Assembly (NCBI GenBank): GCA_007135895.1
Contig: SLHZ01000323.1
Location: 1-13,984 of the forward strand
Length of the DNA: 13,984 nucleotides
Source of the DNA: Balneolales bacterium
Lineage (GTDB): Bacteria > Bacteroidota > Rhodothermia > Balneolales > Natronogracilivirgulaceae
Direction of reading: 5' to 3'
Every line of letters begins with the position of its first letter. Within the stretch, counting starts at the first letter, position 1. A program made the position numbers and the translations under genes. This document shows positions 7,239 through 13,708 of this stretch, in pieces. The notes beneath the pieces are model-generated. The model worked only from the letters and a program-made list of their open reading frames with translations, did not search any database and was not told the origin of the DNA.

Positions 7239-7673
7239 ATGATTCACGATAGAGAATTAAGGTCATTGCTCCACAAGTTCGGACTCAAAGTCACAGCCGC
7301 AAGGCTCAGGGTGCTTGGTGTGCTGGTACATTCTCCGGTTGCCTTGTCCCACCGTGATATCCTGGAAAAAATGGGTGAGCAAACGACGGATAAAGTCACC
7401 TTGTACCGGACACTCCATTCATTTGCAGACTGCGGACTGATCCATAAGGTGGCTACAAAAGAGAGAAGCTGGCGCTATGCTCTGCATAACGGTGATCCGG
7501 ATACTATCCCCCATGATGGTGATCATGCCCATTTCATCTGCGATATCTGTGAGCGCATTTACTGTATGCCGGCCGTTATACCGGATCAAAAACAACAGGT
7601 TGAGCTGAAGCGGGGGTTTTCCCTGCGCAGCGAGGAGTACCGACTTCACGGAACCTGTCCACAATGTCACTAA
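7239..7673 (+). CDS. Fur-family metalloregulator, probably Zur-like
   Basis: A 144-residue DNA-binding repressor of the Fur family. The N-terminal winged helix covers about residues 5-82, including the recognition helix near DKVTLYRTLHSF (51-62). The C-terminal dimerisation domain begins with the His-rich DGDHAHFICDIC (93-104). Two CxxC pairs, Cys101/Cys104 and Cys140/Cys143, would hold the structural zinc. The ATG at 7239 fits the family N-terminus; the frame is open to 7143 from a TTG, but that extension would run through the candidate operator. The gene overlaps the following MerC-domain gene by 10 bases, so both are likely translated together. The metal sensed is not certain. A membrane protein with His-rich segments as its partner favours zinc over iron or peroxide sensing. 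Confidence 0.85.
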   Translation: MIHDRELRSLLHKFGLKVTAARLRVLGVLVHSPVALSHRDILEKMGEQTTDKVTLYRTLHSFADCGLIHKVATKERSWRYALHNGDPDTIPHDGDHAHFICDICERIYCMPAVIPDQKQQVELKRGFSLRSEEYRLHGTCPQCH

Positions 7674-8119
7674 ACCGGTACAAAATGTCGTTATCCGGCG
7701 ATCATAGCGGTTTTTTTGCCAGGGCAAGCCTCATACTGTCATCTATCTGTGTGGTTCATTGTCTGGCCACGCCGTTTGTCCTGTTACTGCTTCCGGCGCT
7801 CTCCACTTTTTTTTCTGAGACCATTGAACGGATCTTTGTTTTAATGGTGGTGCCTGTCAGCTTTTTTGGTTTTTTTCCCCGGTGGATGCGGCATCGTCAA
7901 TATCATCTGCTCATCTTGTACGTTATCAGTCTGTCGCTGATCCTGGTCAGCCAGTTTTACCTTCACGGTGATCATGCGGATCCGGGTGCACATGCGGATC
8001 CGGGTCATTACTGGGTCTCTCCTGCCGTTATGATAACCGGTGCCGTTTTGTTAGCCTGGGTGGTATTCCGAAACAACCGGCATACCCACTTCTGCACCAA
8101 TCCGGATCACCATCACTGA
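7664..8119 (+). CDS. MerC-domain inner-membrane protein, putative metal transporter
   Basis: A 151-residue protein with about four transmembrane helices (roughly 18-46, 53-72, 78-99 and 117-136). The first helix carries CVVHC (29-33) followed by ATP (35-37), matching the metal-binding Cys region of MerC-domain proteins. A loop HGDHADPGAHADPGH (101-115) and the end HTHFCTNPDHHH (140-151) add many His residues suitable for Zn2+ or similar ions. MerC itself imports mercuric ions, but no merR, merT, merP or merA gene is present. With a Fur/Zur-type regulator overlapping its start (ATGTCACTAA shares 10 bases), uptake or handling of a nutrient metal such as zinc is more likely. This is an inference. 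A second ATG at 7685 is possible. Part of the His loop comes from an 18-bp duplication. Confidence 0.75.
   Translation: MSLNRYKMSLSGDHSGFFARASLILSSICVVHCLATPFVLLLLPALSTFFSETIERIFVLMVVPVSFFGFFPRWMRHRQYHLLILYVISLSLILVSQFYLHGDHADPGAHADPGHYWVSPAVMITGAVLLAWVVFRNNRHTHFCTNPDHHH
7973..8005 (+). repeat. 18-bp in-frame duplication in the MerC-domain gene
   Basis: CATGCGGATCCGGGT occurs at 7973-7987 and again at 7991-8005, a period of 18 bases. It doubles the peptide HADPG and adds one His to a loop between predicted membrane helices 3 and 4. Confidence 0.8.
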
Positions 8120-8140
8120 AATCACGACGAAAAAATCGAG

Positions 8141-9751
8141 ATGATACCTAACCATTCTGATGGCCTGCTTCACATAGAAAGTCCAACTCTGATATCCAGA
8201 TGCTGCAAGGATCACTTACACCGCGGGCTGTCTGTGACACTTGTTTCCGCAGTTATGATCTTGTTTTTGCATACAGAGTTGAACGCGCAGCGCATCACTT
8301 ATGAATCGCTACGTGCCAGGGATCGTCAGCCGGAGTTTTTTGTAGAACATCTCATTGCCGCCAATCCGGACACATCGGCCGGTAAGCTGCTGCTGATATC
8401 CACATTCCGGATCGAGAACGGTTTTCTTTCATTTCGCCGCTACCGGGAGCGTGATTCAGACCGCGAGGGTCCGCAGTTTTTCGCCGAACCGACGCTTCGC
8501 TTCTCGATGAGCCGCTTGACGGGTGATGCGGGTGATGATCGTCCTGAGCCGGAGTCCATCGAGTCCGGGGACTTCCGGATGCACACCTGGAGTGAAATGG
8601 TCTTTGCCGACACCTATGAGCAGACCCGTTCCAGCGGTATTTATCTCCAGAACATGGTTCAACGCCCTGCAGAACCCGGTACATACCGTATGAGAACCGA
8701 AGCGCAATCAGGCAGTCGAAAGCGATCGGCGGAACGGTCTCTGGTGAAAGTAGCTGACACATCAGATATTGACACGGCCTACCTGTATTTTCTTGACTCC
8801 CGTGAAGATGTGACTTTTCCGAAGTCACCTCACACTCAGGCAGGTCTTGATGTTCCCGGCAACGGGGACGAAACGGACCTGACAAATACTCCCGGAAACG
8901 GGGACGAATTGGCTTCTGCACATCAGGCTCCGCTGATGAACATGGGCACCAACGTTTTTTTCGGCAGGGATCATCAGCTCGCAATCTGGATCCCTTTTAC
9001 AGAAGCGGAATCGCGCTATGAGCTTGTCATTGACCAGTTATCGGTTCGACGGGGCGACACCACGGCTACACGGCGTGCACTGCACGTCGGACTTGACACC
9101 CTGATTTCAAGCCGTGATTTCATTCCTGTGGTGGCGATGCATGATGACAGACCCGGTTTCGGAATGATAAATGCCTACGGGCCATATCGGTCGGGCAGAT
9201 TGTATCATCTTTCTGTTCCCAACAGCCGGTTCGAAAACGCCTATTATCGTATTCGTGTCAAGCGGATCAGCGCCACAGAGGGTGAACGGGCGGATCGTCC
9301 GGTCATAATGGCGGAACGGGTTTACCGGAGTTTGTGGCTTGACATGCCGGTGAGTCTGCTGAATCTGGATGTAGCCATCAACATGTTGCGGTTTATCTTG
9401 CCGGAAGAGCAGCTGCGACAGTTTCGCAGGGGCTCCAGGGATGACCGGGAGCGTCGTTTCCGCGAGTTCTGGAATGAACGTGATCCCACTCCCGGGAGGG
9501 AGTACAATGAGCTGATGGTGGAGTACTACCGGCGCATTGATTATGCTTTCGAGCATTTTACCACTCCCCAGAATCCCGGTTATGATTCCGACCAGGGGCT
9601 GGTCTACATACGACATGGCGAACCCCAAAGCCGTGAACGTATCTTTCCGGCCAATCAGCCTGCACGGGAAACATGGTATTATGAGGGTCGCAGTTTTGTA
9701 TTTGAAGCCACAACGGGTTTTGGGGATTTTCGCCTTATTTCGAGACCATGA
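8141..9751 (+). CDS. GWxTD-domain secreted protein (variant motif)
   Basis: A 536-residue exported protein. The hydrophobic segment GLSVTLVSAVMILFLH (29-44) followed by LNAQ reads as a signal peptide. Its N-region is unusually long (28 residues) and contains SRCCKDHLH (19-27); no later ATG gives a better start. The C-terminal 100 or so residues match the GWxTD family found in Bacteroidota and relatives: FWNERDPTP, NELMVEYYRRIDYAFEHF, then GYDSDQGLVYIRHGEP (480-495) where the family has GWxTD, then WYYEGRSFVFE and GFGDFRL near the end. Function of the family is unknown. Residues 239-256 hold PGNGDE twice in a low-complexity stretch. The gene begins 21 bases after the MerC gene and its TGA overlaps the pdxA ATG (ATGA at 9748-9751), so it belongs to the same probable operon. 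Confidence 0.8.
   Translation: MIPNHSDGLLHIESPTLISRCCKDHLHRGLSVTLVSAVMILFLHTELNAQRITYESLRARDRQPEFFVEHLIAANPDTSAGKLLLISTFRIENGFLSFRRYRERDSDREGPQFFAEPTLRFSMSRLTGDAGDDRPEPESIESGDFRMHTWSEMVFADTYEQTRSSGIYLQNMVQRPAEPGTYRMRTEAQSGSRKRSAERSLVKVADTSDIDTAYLYFLDSREDVTFPKSPHTQAGLDVPGNGDETDLTNTPGNGDELASAHQAPLMNMGTNVFFGRDHQLAIWIPFTEAESRYELVIDQLSVRRGDTTATRRALHVGLDTLISSRDFIPVVAMHDDRPGFGMINAYGPYRSGRLYHLSVPNSRFENAYYRIRVKRISATEGERADRPVIMAERVYRSLWLDMPVSLLNLDVAINMLRFILPEEQLRQFRRGSRDDRERRFREFWNERDPTPGREYNELMVEYYRRIDYAFEHFTTPQNPGYDSDQGLVYIRHGEPQSRERIFPANQPARETWYYEGRSFVFEATTGFGDFRLISRP
8855..8908 (+). repeat. 36-bp-period repeat in the GWxTD gene
   Basis: CCCGGCAACGGGGACGAA (8855-8872) recurs at 8891-8908 with one mismatch. 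The spacing is 12 codons, so PGNGDE is encoded twice in frame. The segment is low in complexity and probably a surface linker. Confidence 0.7.
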
Positions 9752-10878
9752 GCCCTGGAGTCAAAAATATTTCCCATCCGGTCCTGGCCCTGACGATGGG
9801 CGACATGAACGGCATTGGTCCGGAGGTGATCATCCGGTCATTGGCAGACGAAAACACCCGAAACAGTGCCGGTTATCTTATTTTTGGAGACAAGGAGGTA
9901 TTTACCCGGTATTGCAGGATATCAGGTTCCGAGCCCTTCTGGGATGATATCGTAGATTCCACCGACGAAAACGCTTCTGACAAACCGGCCGATTTCATGG
10001 CAGCACCAACCGGTCGGACCGATTCCAGCGGTAAAAAAAACGCGGATGATGCTTCTGCCAGTCTCCCGCTGCCCTCTCCAGGATCGGTTTACGTGATTTC
10101 ACCGGACTCAGACCAACCGGATGAGTCGTTTTTATCACCTGGCGCGGTGTGTCCCCGTTCGGGCGACCGGTCCATGCGCTGCATTGCCGCCGCTGCAGCT
10201 GCCTGTCTGAACGGGAAAGCGCATGCCATGGTGACGGCACCCATTTCCAAGGAGGCCATATCGCTTGCGGGATATCAATCTCCCGGTCATACCGAATATC
10301 TTCAAGAGCTTGCGGGCAGCGGGCAGGCGGGTATGATGCTGGTGAACCGGCAAATGCGAACGGGTCTGGTAACCATACATGAGCCCCTTCGTGCCGTGAG
10401 CGACTTGATCACCTTTGAACGCGTGACACAAACCGCCCGGCTTTTCCACCAGTCGCTTAAACGCGATTTCGGTATCAGAAAACCGCGTATTGCCATGCTG
10501 GGTCTCAATCCACATGCCGGGGACGGCGGAGTTCTGGGTACTGAAGAAAAGCAGGTCATTGGACCGGCCGTCTCGGCTTTGCAACAAGAGGGAATCAATG
10601 TAGATGGTCCGTGGCCTTCGGATGGTTTTTTCGGAAGCAAAGCCTACCGCAACTATGACCTTGTATTGGCCATGTACCATGATCAGGGACTTATTCCAGG
10701 CAAGATGGAGGGTTTTCAGAGCGGTGTGAATGTGACGATTGGTCTTCCGTTGATCCGTACCTCACCCGACCACGGAACGGCTTTTCCCATAGCCGGCAAA
10801 AACATGGCCGATGCGGGTTCCATGACCGCTGCCATCCAACTTGCGGCCGATATGGCAAAATGGCACTTCATGCGCTGA
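9748..10878 (+). CDS. pdxA: 4-hydroxythreonine-4-phosphate dehydrogenase
   Basis: Cytosolic NAD-dependent, divalent-metal-dependent enzyme of the DXP-dependent vitamin B6 pathway; its product is used with deoxyxylulose phosphate by PdxJ to make pyridoxine 5'-phosphate. Motifs: MGDMNGIGPEV (17-27), TAPISKE (163-169), PGHTEYL (179-185), His211 in TIHEPLR, His256 in LNPHAGDGG, His311 in MYHDQG, and GLPLIRTSPDHGTAF (332-346). From memory the E. coli metal ligands are His166, His211 and His266. The spacings of 45 and 55 residues are identical here, so the catalytic half is intact. The protein is 376 residues against 329 in E. coli. The extra 45 or so residues lie before His211, mostly in a Ser/Asp/Pro-rich stretch at about 68-112 that looks like a disordered insertion. 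The start overlaps the previous stop by ATGA. No pdxJ is nearby. Confidence 0.93.
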   Translation: MSPGVKNISHPVLALTMGDMNGIGPEVIIRSLADENTRNSAGYLIFGDKEVFTRYCRISGSEPFWDDIVDSTDENASDKPADFMAAPTGRTDSSGKKNADDASASLPLPSPGSVYVISPDSDQPDESFLSPGAVCPRSGDRSMRCIAAAAAACLNGKAHAMVTAPISKEAISLAGYQSPGHTEYLQELAGSGQAGMMLVNRQMRTGLVTIHEPLRAVSDLITFERVTQTARLFHQSLKRDFGIRKPRIAMLGLNPHAGDGGVLGTEEKQVIGPAVSALQQEGINVDGPWPSDGFFGSKAYRNYDLVLAMYHDQGLIPGKMEGFQSGVNVTIGLPLIRTSPDHGTAFPIAGKNMADAGSMTAAIQLAADMAKWHFMR

Positions 10879-10879
10879 G

Positions 10880-10895
10880 AGAAACCCCGGTTTCT
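10880..10895 (+). other. Short stem-loop just after pdxA
   Basis: AGAAAC and GTTTCT flank CCCG to give a 6-bp stem with a 4-nt loop, two bases after the pdxA stop codon. No T tract follows, so it is not a standard intrinsic terminator, but it could stabilise the 3' end of the transcript. Confidence 0.3.
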
Positions 10896-10920
10896 GCTAT
10901 CTGCGCAGAAGAATCGATCC

Positions 10921-10989
10921 AAAGACGCTGACATATCGTTACCAAAGACACTGACATATCAATGCCAAAGACGCTGACATATCGATCTA
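10921..10989 (+). repeat. Three 23-bp tandem repeats carrying a -35-like box
   Basis: Units are 10921-10943, 10944-10966 and 10967-10989. Each begins with the core AAAGACRCTGACATATC, followed by six more variable bases. TCGATC just upstream (10914-10919) matches the end of the third unit, suggesting the array once extended further. Each unit contains CTGACA, close to the -35 consensus, at 10928, 10951 and 10974. There are no unique spacers. Confidence 0.9.
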
Positions 10990-11002
10990 AAAGATGTATA
11001 TT
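10974..11002 (+). promoter_or_regulatory. Sigma70-like promoter built on the last repeat unit
   Basis: CTGACA (10974-10979; 5 of 6 matches to TTGACA) is followed after 17 bases by TATATT (10997-11002; 5 of 6 matches to TATAAT). Transcription would begin near 11009 and yield a leader of roughly 190 nt before the methyltransferase ATG. The same TGTATATTG string also appears upstream of the Fur-family gene at 7137-7145. Confidence 0.5.
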
Positions 11003-11070
11003 GGCAACCATGGCACCGGAACGATCAATCAAAAAAATCGGTACCGGGTGTCCCGATTCAACAGCCGGCC

Positions 11071-11111
11071 GGATCGGAAGCCGGGATCCCCGCCGGGGCC
11101 GGGCCTGATCC
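11071..11111 (+). other. GC-rich hairpin in the methyltransferase leader
   Basis: GGATC (11071-11075) pairs with GATCC (11107-11111). Further pairs follow inward, ending in CCCC (11088-11091) paired with GGGG (11095-11098) across a GCC loop, with small bulges between. About 15 pairs can form, mostly G-C. No T tract follows, so it is more likely a structured leader than an intrinsic terminator. Confidence 0.45.
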
Positions 11112-11119
11112 AAGCACTG

Positions 11120-11169
11120 AAATGACTATCCGCTAATCGCATCAAAATGACTATCCGCTAATCGCATCA
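11120..11169 (+). repeat. Perfect 25-bp tandem duplication in the leader
   Basis: Two identical 25-base units occupy 11120-11144 and 11145-11169, each starting AAATGACTATCCGC, and the first four bases recur at 11170-11173. The unit resembles the 23-bp array only loosely (a shared ATCG-ATC core). The duplication lies 28 bases before the methyltransferase ATG. Confidence 0.95.
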
Positions 11170-11196
11170 AAATCTGTTTTGACTGAACTAAACGGC

Positions 11197-12000
11197 ATGA
11201 CTTCCTCTTCGTCCATGGTTGGCCAGACCAGCATAAGTGACGGCGTAATTTACCATAAGCTGGCTCCGCTTTATGACCAGATCATGCGCGATGTGGACTA
11301 TGAGGACTGGACCGAGTATGTCGATTCGATTATTCAGTATCATCATCCCGGAGCCATCACGTTGCTGGAACTGGCTTGCGGTACCGGGACCATGGCACTA
11401 ATGCTGGAACATTGCGATCATTACAAAATTACCGGTACGGATGCTTCTGAGTCGATGATTGCACAAGCCCGGAAAAAAGCGGCCAGAAACAAAAGCGGTA
11501 TACGATGGCTGGTGCAGGATATGCGTCGTCTGGACATTGACGAGCGTTTTGACGTGGTTTACATGGTGTTTGACAGTCTCAACTATCTCCATGATGAGAG
11601 AGAGGTGGACGCCTTGCTGAAATCGGTTGCACAGCACCTGGCTGATGGCGGAATCTTCCTTTTTGATTTTACCACACCTTCCCATTCAACCAAAATTCTT
11701 CCCTATCTGAATAACACCAGAAACATCACACCCCGCCACCTTATGAAGCGCAGCAGCAGTTATGACGCTGAACAGCGGTTGCATTACAATCATTTCAGTA
11801 TCATCAAGAAAGATCGTACAGGCGGAAAGATCCAAGAGACATTCCGGGAAACCCACATCCAGAAGACCTGGTCATTTTCTGAAATCAAAGAGCGGATTGA
11901 AGAGTCCCCTTTGCGACTTCTGGCCGCTTATGAAGACTTTGAGCTTGACTGCGCCACGGAAGACAGTGACCGCATAACAATGGTGGTGACACATGGCTGA
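11197..12000 (+). CDS. Class I SAM-dependent methyltransferase, YqeM-like
   Basis: A soluble methyltransferase of about 267 residues. YHKLAPLYDQIM opens the domain. Motif I LLELACGTGTM binds S-adenosylmethionine, TGTDASESMI carries the acidic residue contacting the ribose, VQDMRRLDI is motif II, and FDVVYMVFDSLNYL with GGIFLFDF completes the core. The arrangement resembles B. subtilis YqeM and relatives, whose substrates are poorly defined; small molecules or cell-envelope precursors are possible. The frame is open from a TTG at 11179. The ATG at 11197 is preferred, with another at 11215, and none has a clear Shine-Dalgarno sequence. The last eight bases (11993-12000) overlap ftsE, so the two are probably co-translated. 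The preceding 320 bases contain a promoter, hairpin and repeats that may set its expression. Confidence 0.8.
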   Translation: MTSSSSMVGQTSISDGVIYHKLAPLYDQIMRDVDYEDWTEYVDSIIQYHHPGAITLLELACGTGTMALMLEHCDHYKITGTDASESMIAQARKKAARNKSGIRWLVQDMRRLDIDERFDVVYMVFDSLNYLHDEREVDALLKSVAQHLADGGIFLFDFTTPSHSTKILPYLNNTRNITPRHLMKRSSSYDAEQRLHYNHFSIIKKDRTGGKIQETFRETHIQKTWSFSEIKERIEESPLRLLAAYEDFELDCATEDSDRITMVVTHG

Positions 12001-12661
12001 ACAACCTGTCATATCATTCAAAAACATCACCGTAAGCTACGAAGGCCGGACGATCTTCAACGATATCAATTTCAGTCTGAATTACGGCGAGTTTGTCTAT
12101 CTGATCGGAACCACGGGATCCGGCAAGAGTTCATTTCTTCGGCTGATATACCGCGATCTGATTCCCGATAAAGGAGAGGTGCATGTGGCCGGCATCAATG
12201 TAACAGCATTGAGTGAGCGCCAGGTACCTGCATTGCGGCGCAGCCTGGGAGTTGTATTCCAGGACTTTCAGCTATTGCCTGACCGCAACGTCTTTGACAA
12301 TGTGGCCTTTGCCATGCAAGTAACCGGAAAGAGGCGAAAAGTCATCAAGCAACGGGCCCTGGAAGTATTGTCCATGGTGGGTCTGAGTCATCGGCGTTAC
12401 GATATGCCCGGCGATCTTTCGGGTGGTGAGCAGCAGCGTGTGGTTATCGCCAGAGCGCTGGCCAATGAGCCCCGTTTGATTCTGGCGGACGAACCAACCG
12501 GAAATCTCGATCCGGAAGCCTCACACTCCATCATGGATCTGTTTGAGCAGATCAACCATCGTGGCACAGCCGTACTCATGGTTACCCACAACTACAACAT
12601 GGTCAAGCGTTATCCGTACCGGACCGTCAAAATCGAGAACGAAAGCATCATTGAAGTCTGA
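11993..12661 (+). CDS. ftsE: Cell-division ATP-binding protein FtsE
   Basis: A 222-residue ABC ATPase with Walker A GTTGSGKS (39-46), Q-loop FQDFQLLPDRNVFDNVAF (89-106), signature LSGGE (142-146), Walker B LILADE (162-167) and switch His199 in VTHNYNM. The phrase LLPDRNVFDNVAF and the length are characteristic of FtsE, which pairs with the membrane protein FtsX to regulate peptidoglycan hydrolases at the division site. LolD and MacB ATPases are related alternatives, but the absence of the usual LolD features and the short C-terminus favour FtsE. No ftsX follows; the next gene is on the opposite strand. In several Bacteroidota the two genes are not adjacent. Overlap with the methyltransferase gene indicates one transcript. 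Confidence 0.85.
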   Translation: MAEQPVISFKNITVSYEGRTIFNDINFSLNYGEFVYLIGTTGSGKSSFLRLIYRDLIPDKGEVHVAGINVTALSERQVPALRRSLGVVFQDFQLLPDRNVFDNVAFAMQVTGKRRKVIKQRALEVLSMVGLSHRRYDMPGDLSGGEQQRVVIARALANEPRLILADEPTGNLDPEASHSIMDLFEQINHRGTAVLMVTHNYNMVKRYPYRTVKIENESIIEV

Positions 12662-12758
12662 GGCAATTCTAAAAAAGACTGGAAGTACACGGTATCATCT
12701 GTACCACCCGGCAACATCCCATTGGCGAAAGTGCCTCTCACGGGTTAGTTTCTCCTTT

Positions 12759-13682
12759 TTATGGCACGGGTTTACCCGTTGACGCACTCCAGATGCGATA
12801 CCACTGTTCCCTTGAGAGAGAGATTTCCACAGACGCTGATGCAGATGCAATACGATCTGTTTTTCCGGTTCCAAGCACAGGAAAAATTGCAGATGGATGA
12901 TGCAACAGCCAGGCCAGTGCAACCTGCTCCGGCCCGAATCCACCAGCTTCCCGGCCGACAGAGGATAGAACATCACGAAGAGCTGTGGCACGATCATCAT
13001 GTTCATTGAAAAGTTGTCCCCCGCCAAGCGGTGACCATGCCATCGGATTAATGCGATGCTGCTGACAGTAGTCAAGTATCCCGTCATACATGGGTTCGGG
13101 TTTGAAAACCGAGCATTCTATCTGATTGGTGATCAGTGGAAACGGCAGTCTGCTCTGGAGCAGCGAGGTTTGAGTGTTAGTGAAGTTGGAAACTCCGAAG
13201 TATTTCACTTTGCCGTCACGTGCAAGAGTTTGAAATGCTTCCGCTGTCTCATCGGCATTCATAAGCGTGTCAGGACGATGAATGAGGAGTACATCCAGAT
13301 AATCGGTCTGAAGCATAGCGAGAGATCGATCTACACTGCTAATGATACAGTCGGCGCCGGTATTGTAATGCTGGTGTGTAATCCCGGGGCGAGTATGGGA
13401 ATTTTGGAGCATGATACCGCATTTGGTGACAATTTCCATACTTTGCCGTAACGATGGTTCCAAACCGATTACACGGCCGAAGTGCTCTTCGCAGGTATAG
13501 TCCCCATAGATGTCCGCGTGATCCATCGTTGTCACACCATGATCAATGCAGCTGCGAACGAAACGGTCAAGTACCTCTGTGGAATAGTCCCATTTTCTGA
13601 GGCGCCAGAAACCTGCAACAAGACGTGAGCAGACAGGACCTCCGGGTCCCATGGACCTTCTTCTCCTATTATCAGTATTCAT
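12759..13682 (-). CDS. Aldo/keto reductase, YdhF-like
   Basis: A 307-residue NADPH-dependent oxidoreductase with a TIM-barrel fold. The catalytic tetrad is visible as Asp54 and Tyr59 (TMDHADIYG), Lys87 (IVTKCGI) and His135 (LLIHRPD). The substrate-cofactor strands KYFGVSNF, TNQIECSVF and AWSPLGGGQL follow, with VLGTGKTDRI near the C-terminus for NADP binding. The match to E. coli YdhF is close throughout, including the N-terminal GP..SR-V-G-WRL stretch. The physiological substrate is unknown. AGGAG (complement of 13687-13691) lies four bases before the ATG at 13682. A second ATG at 13652 is also preceded by a purine-rich site, but the first gives the expected N-terminal length. It follows the partial phosphatase gene after 26 bases, probably as one operon. 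Confidence 0.9.
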   Translation of the reverse strand: MNTDNRRRRSMGPGGPVCSRLVAGFWRLRKWDYSTEVLDRFVRSCIDHGVTTMDHADIYGDYTCEEHFGRVIGLEPSLRQSMEIVTKCGIMLQNSHTRPGITHQHYNTGADCIISSVDRSLAMLQTDYLDVLLIHRPDTLMNADETAEAFQTLARDGKVKYFGVSNFTNTQTSLLQSRLPFPLITNQIECSVFKPEPMYDGILDYCQQHRINPMAWSPLGGGQLFNEHDDRATALRDVLSSVGREAGGFGPEQVALAWLLHHPSAIFPVLGTGKTDRIASASASVEISLSREQWYRIWSASTGKPVP

Positions 13683-13708
13683 TAGTCTCCTGTATTGAAC
13701 GAGTGCCT

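Noticed and set aside
7664..8119. Mercury-resistance operon
   Set aside because: Only a MerC-domain protein is present; there is no merR, merT, merP or merA, and the adjacent regulator is of the Fur family.
10914..10996. 23-bp repeats as a CRISPR array
   Set aside because: The units are directly adjacent with no unique spacers, only three are present, and there are no cas genes.
10994..11125. Small open frame of 43 codons in the non-coding region
   Set aside because: It begins inside the predicted -10 region, has no ribosome-binding site, resembles no family and is Gly/Pro/Arg-rich from GC bias and the hairpin.
12662..12758. Intergenic stretch after ftsE searched for a terminator or small gene
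   Set aside because: Only weak inverted repeats such as GGTA/TACC near 12692-12706 were seen, with no convincing stem plus T tract and no supported reading frame.
12766..12779. Perfect palindrome ACGGGTTTACCCGT as a terminator
   Set aside because: It lies inside the coding end of the aldo/keto reductase, has a 2-nt centre and is not followed by a T tract on either strand.
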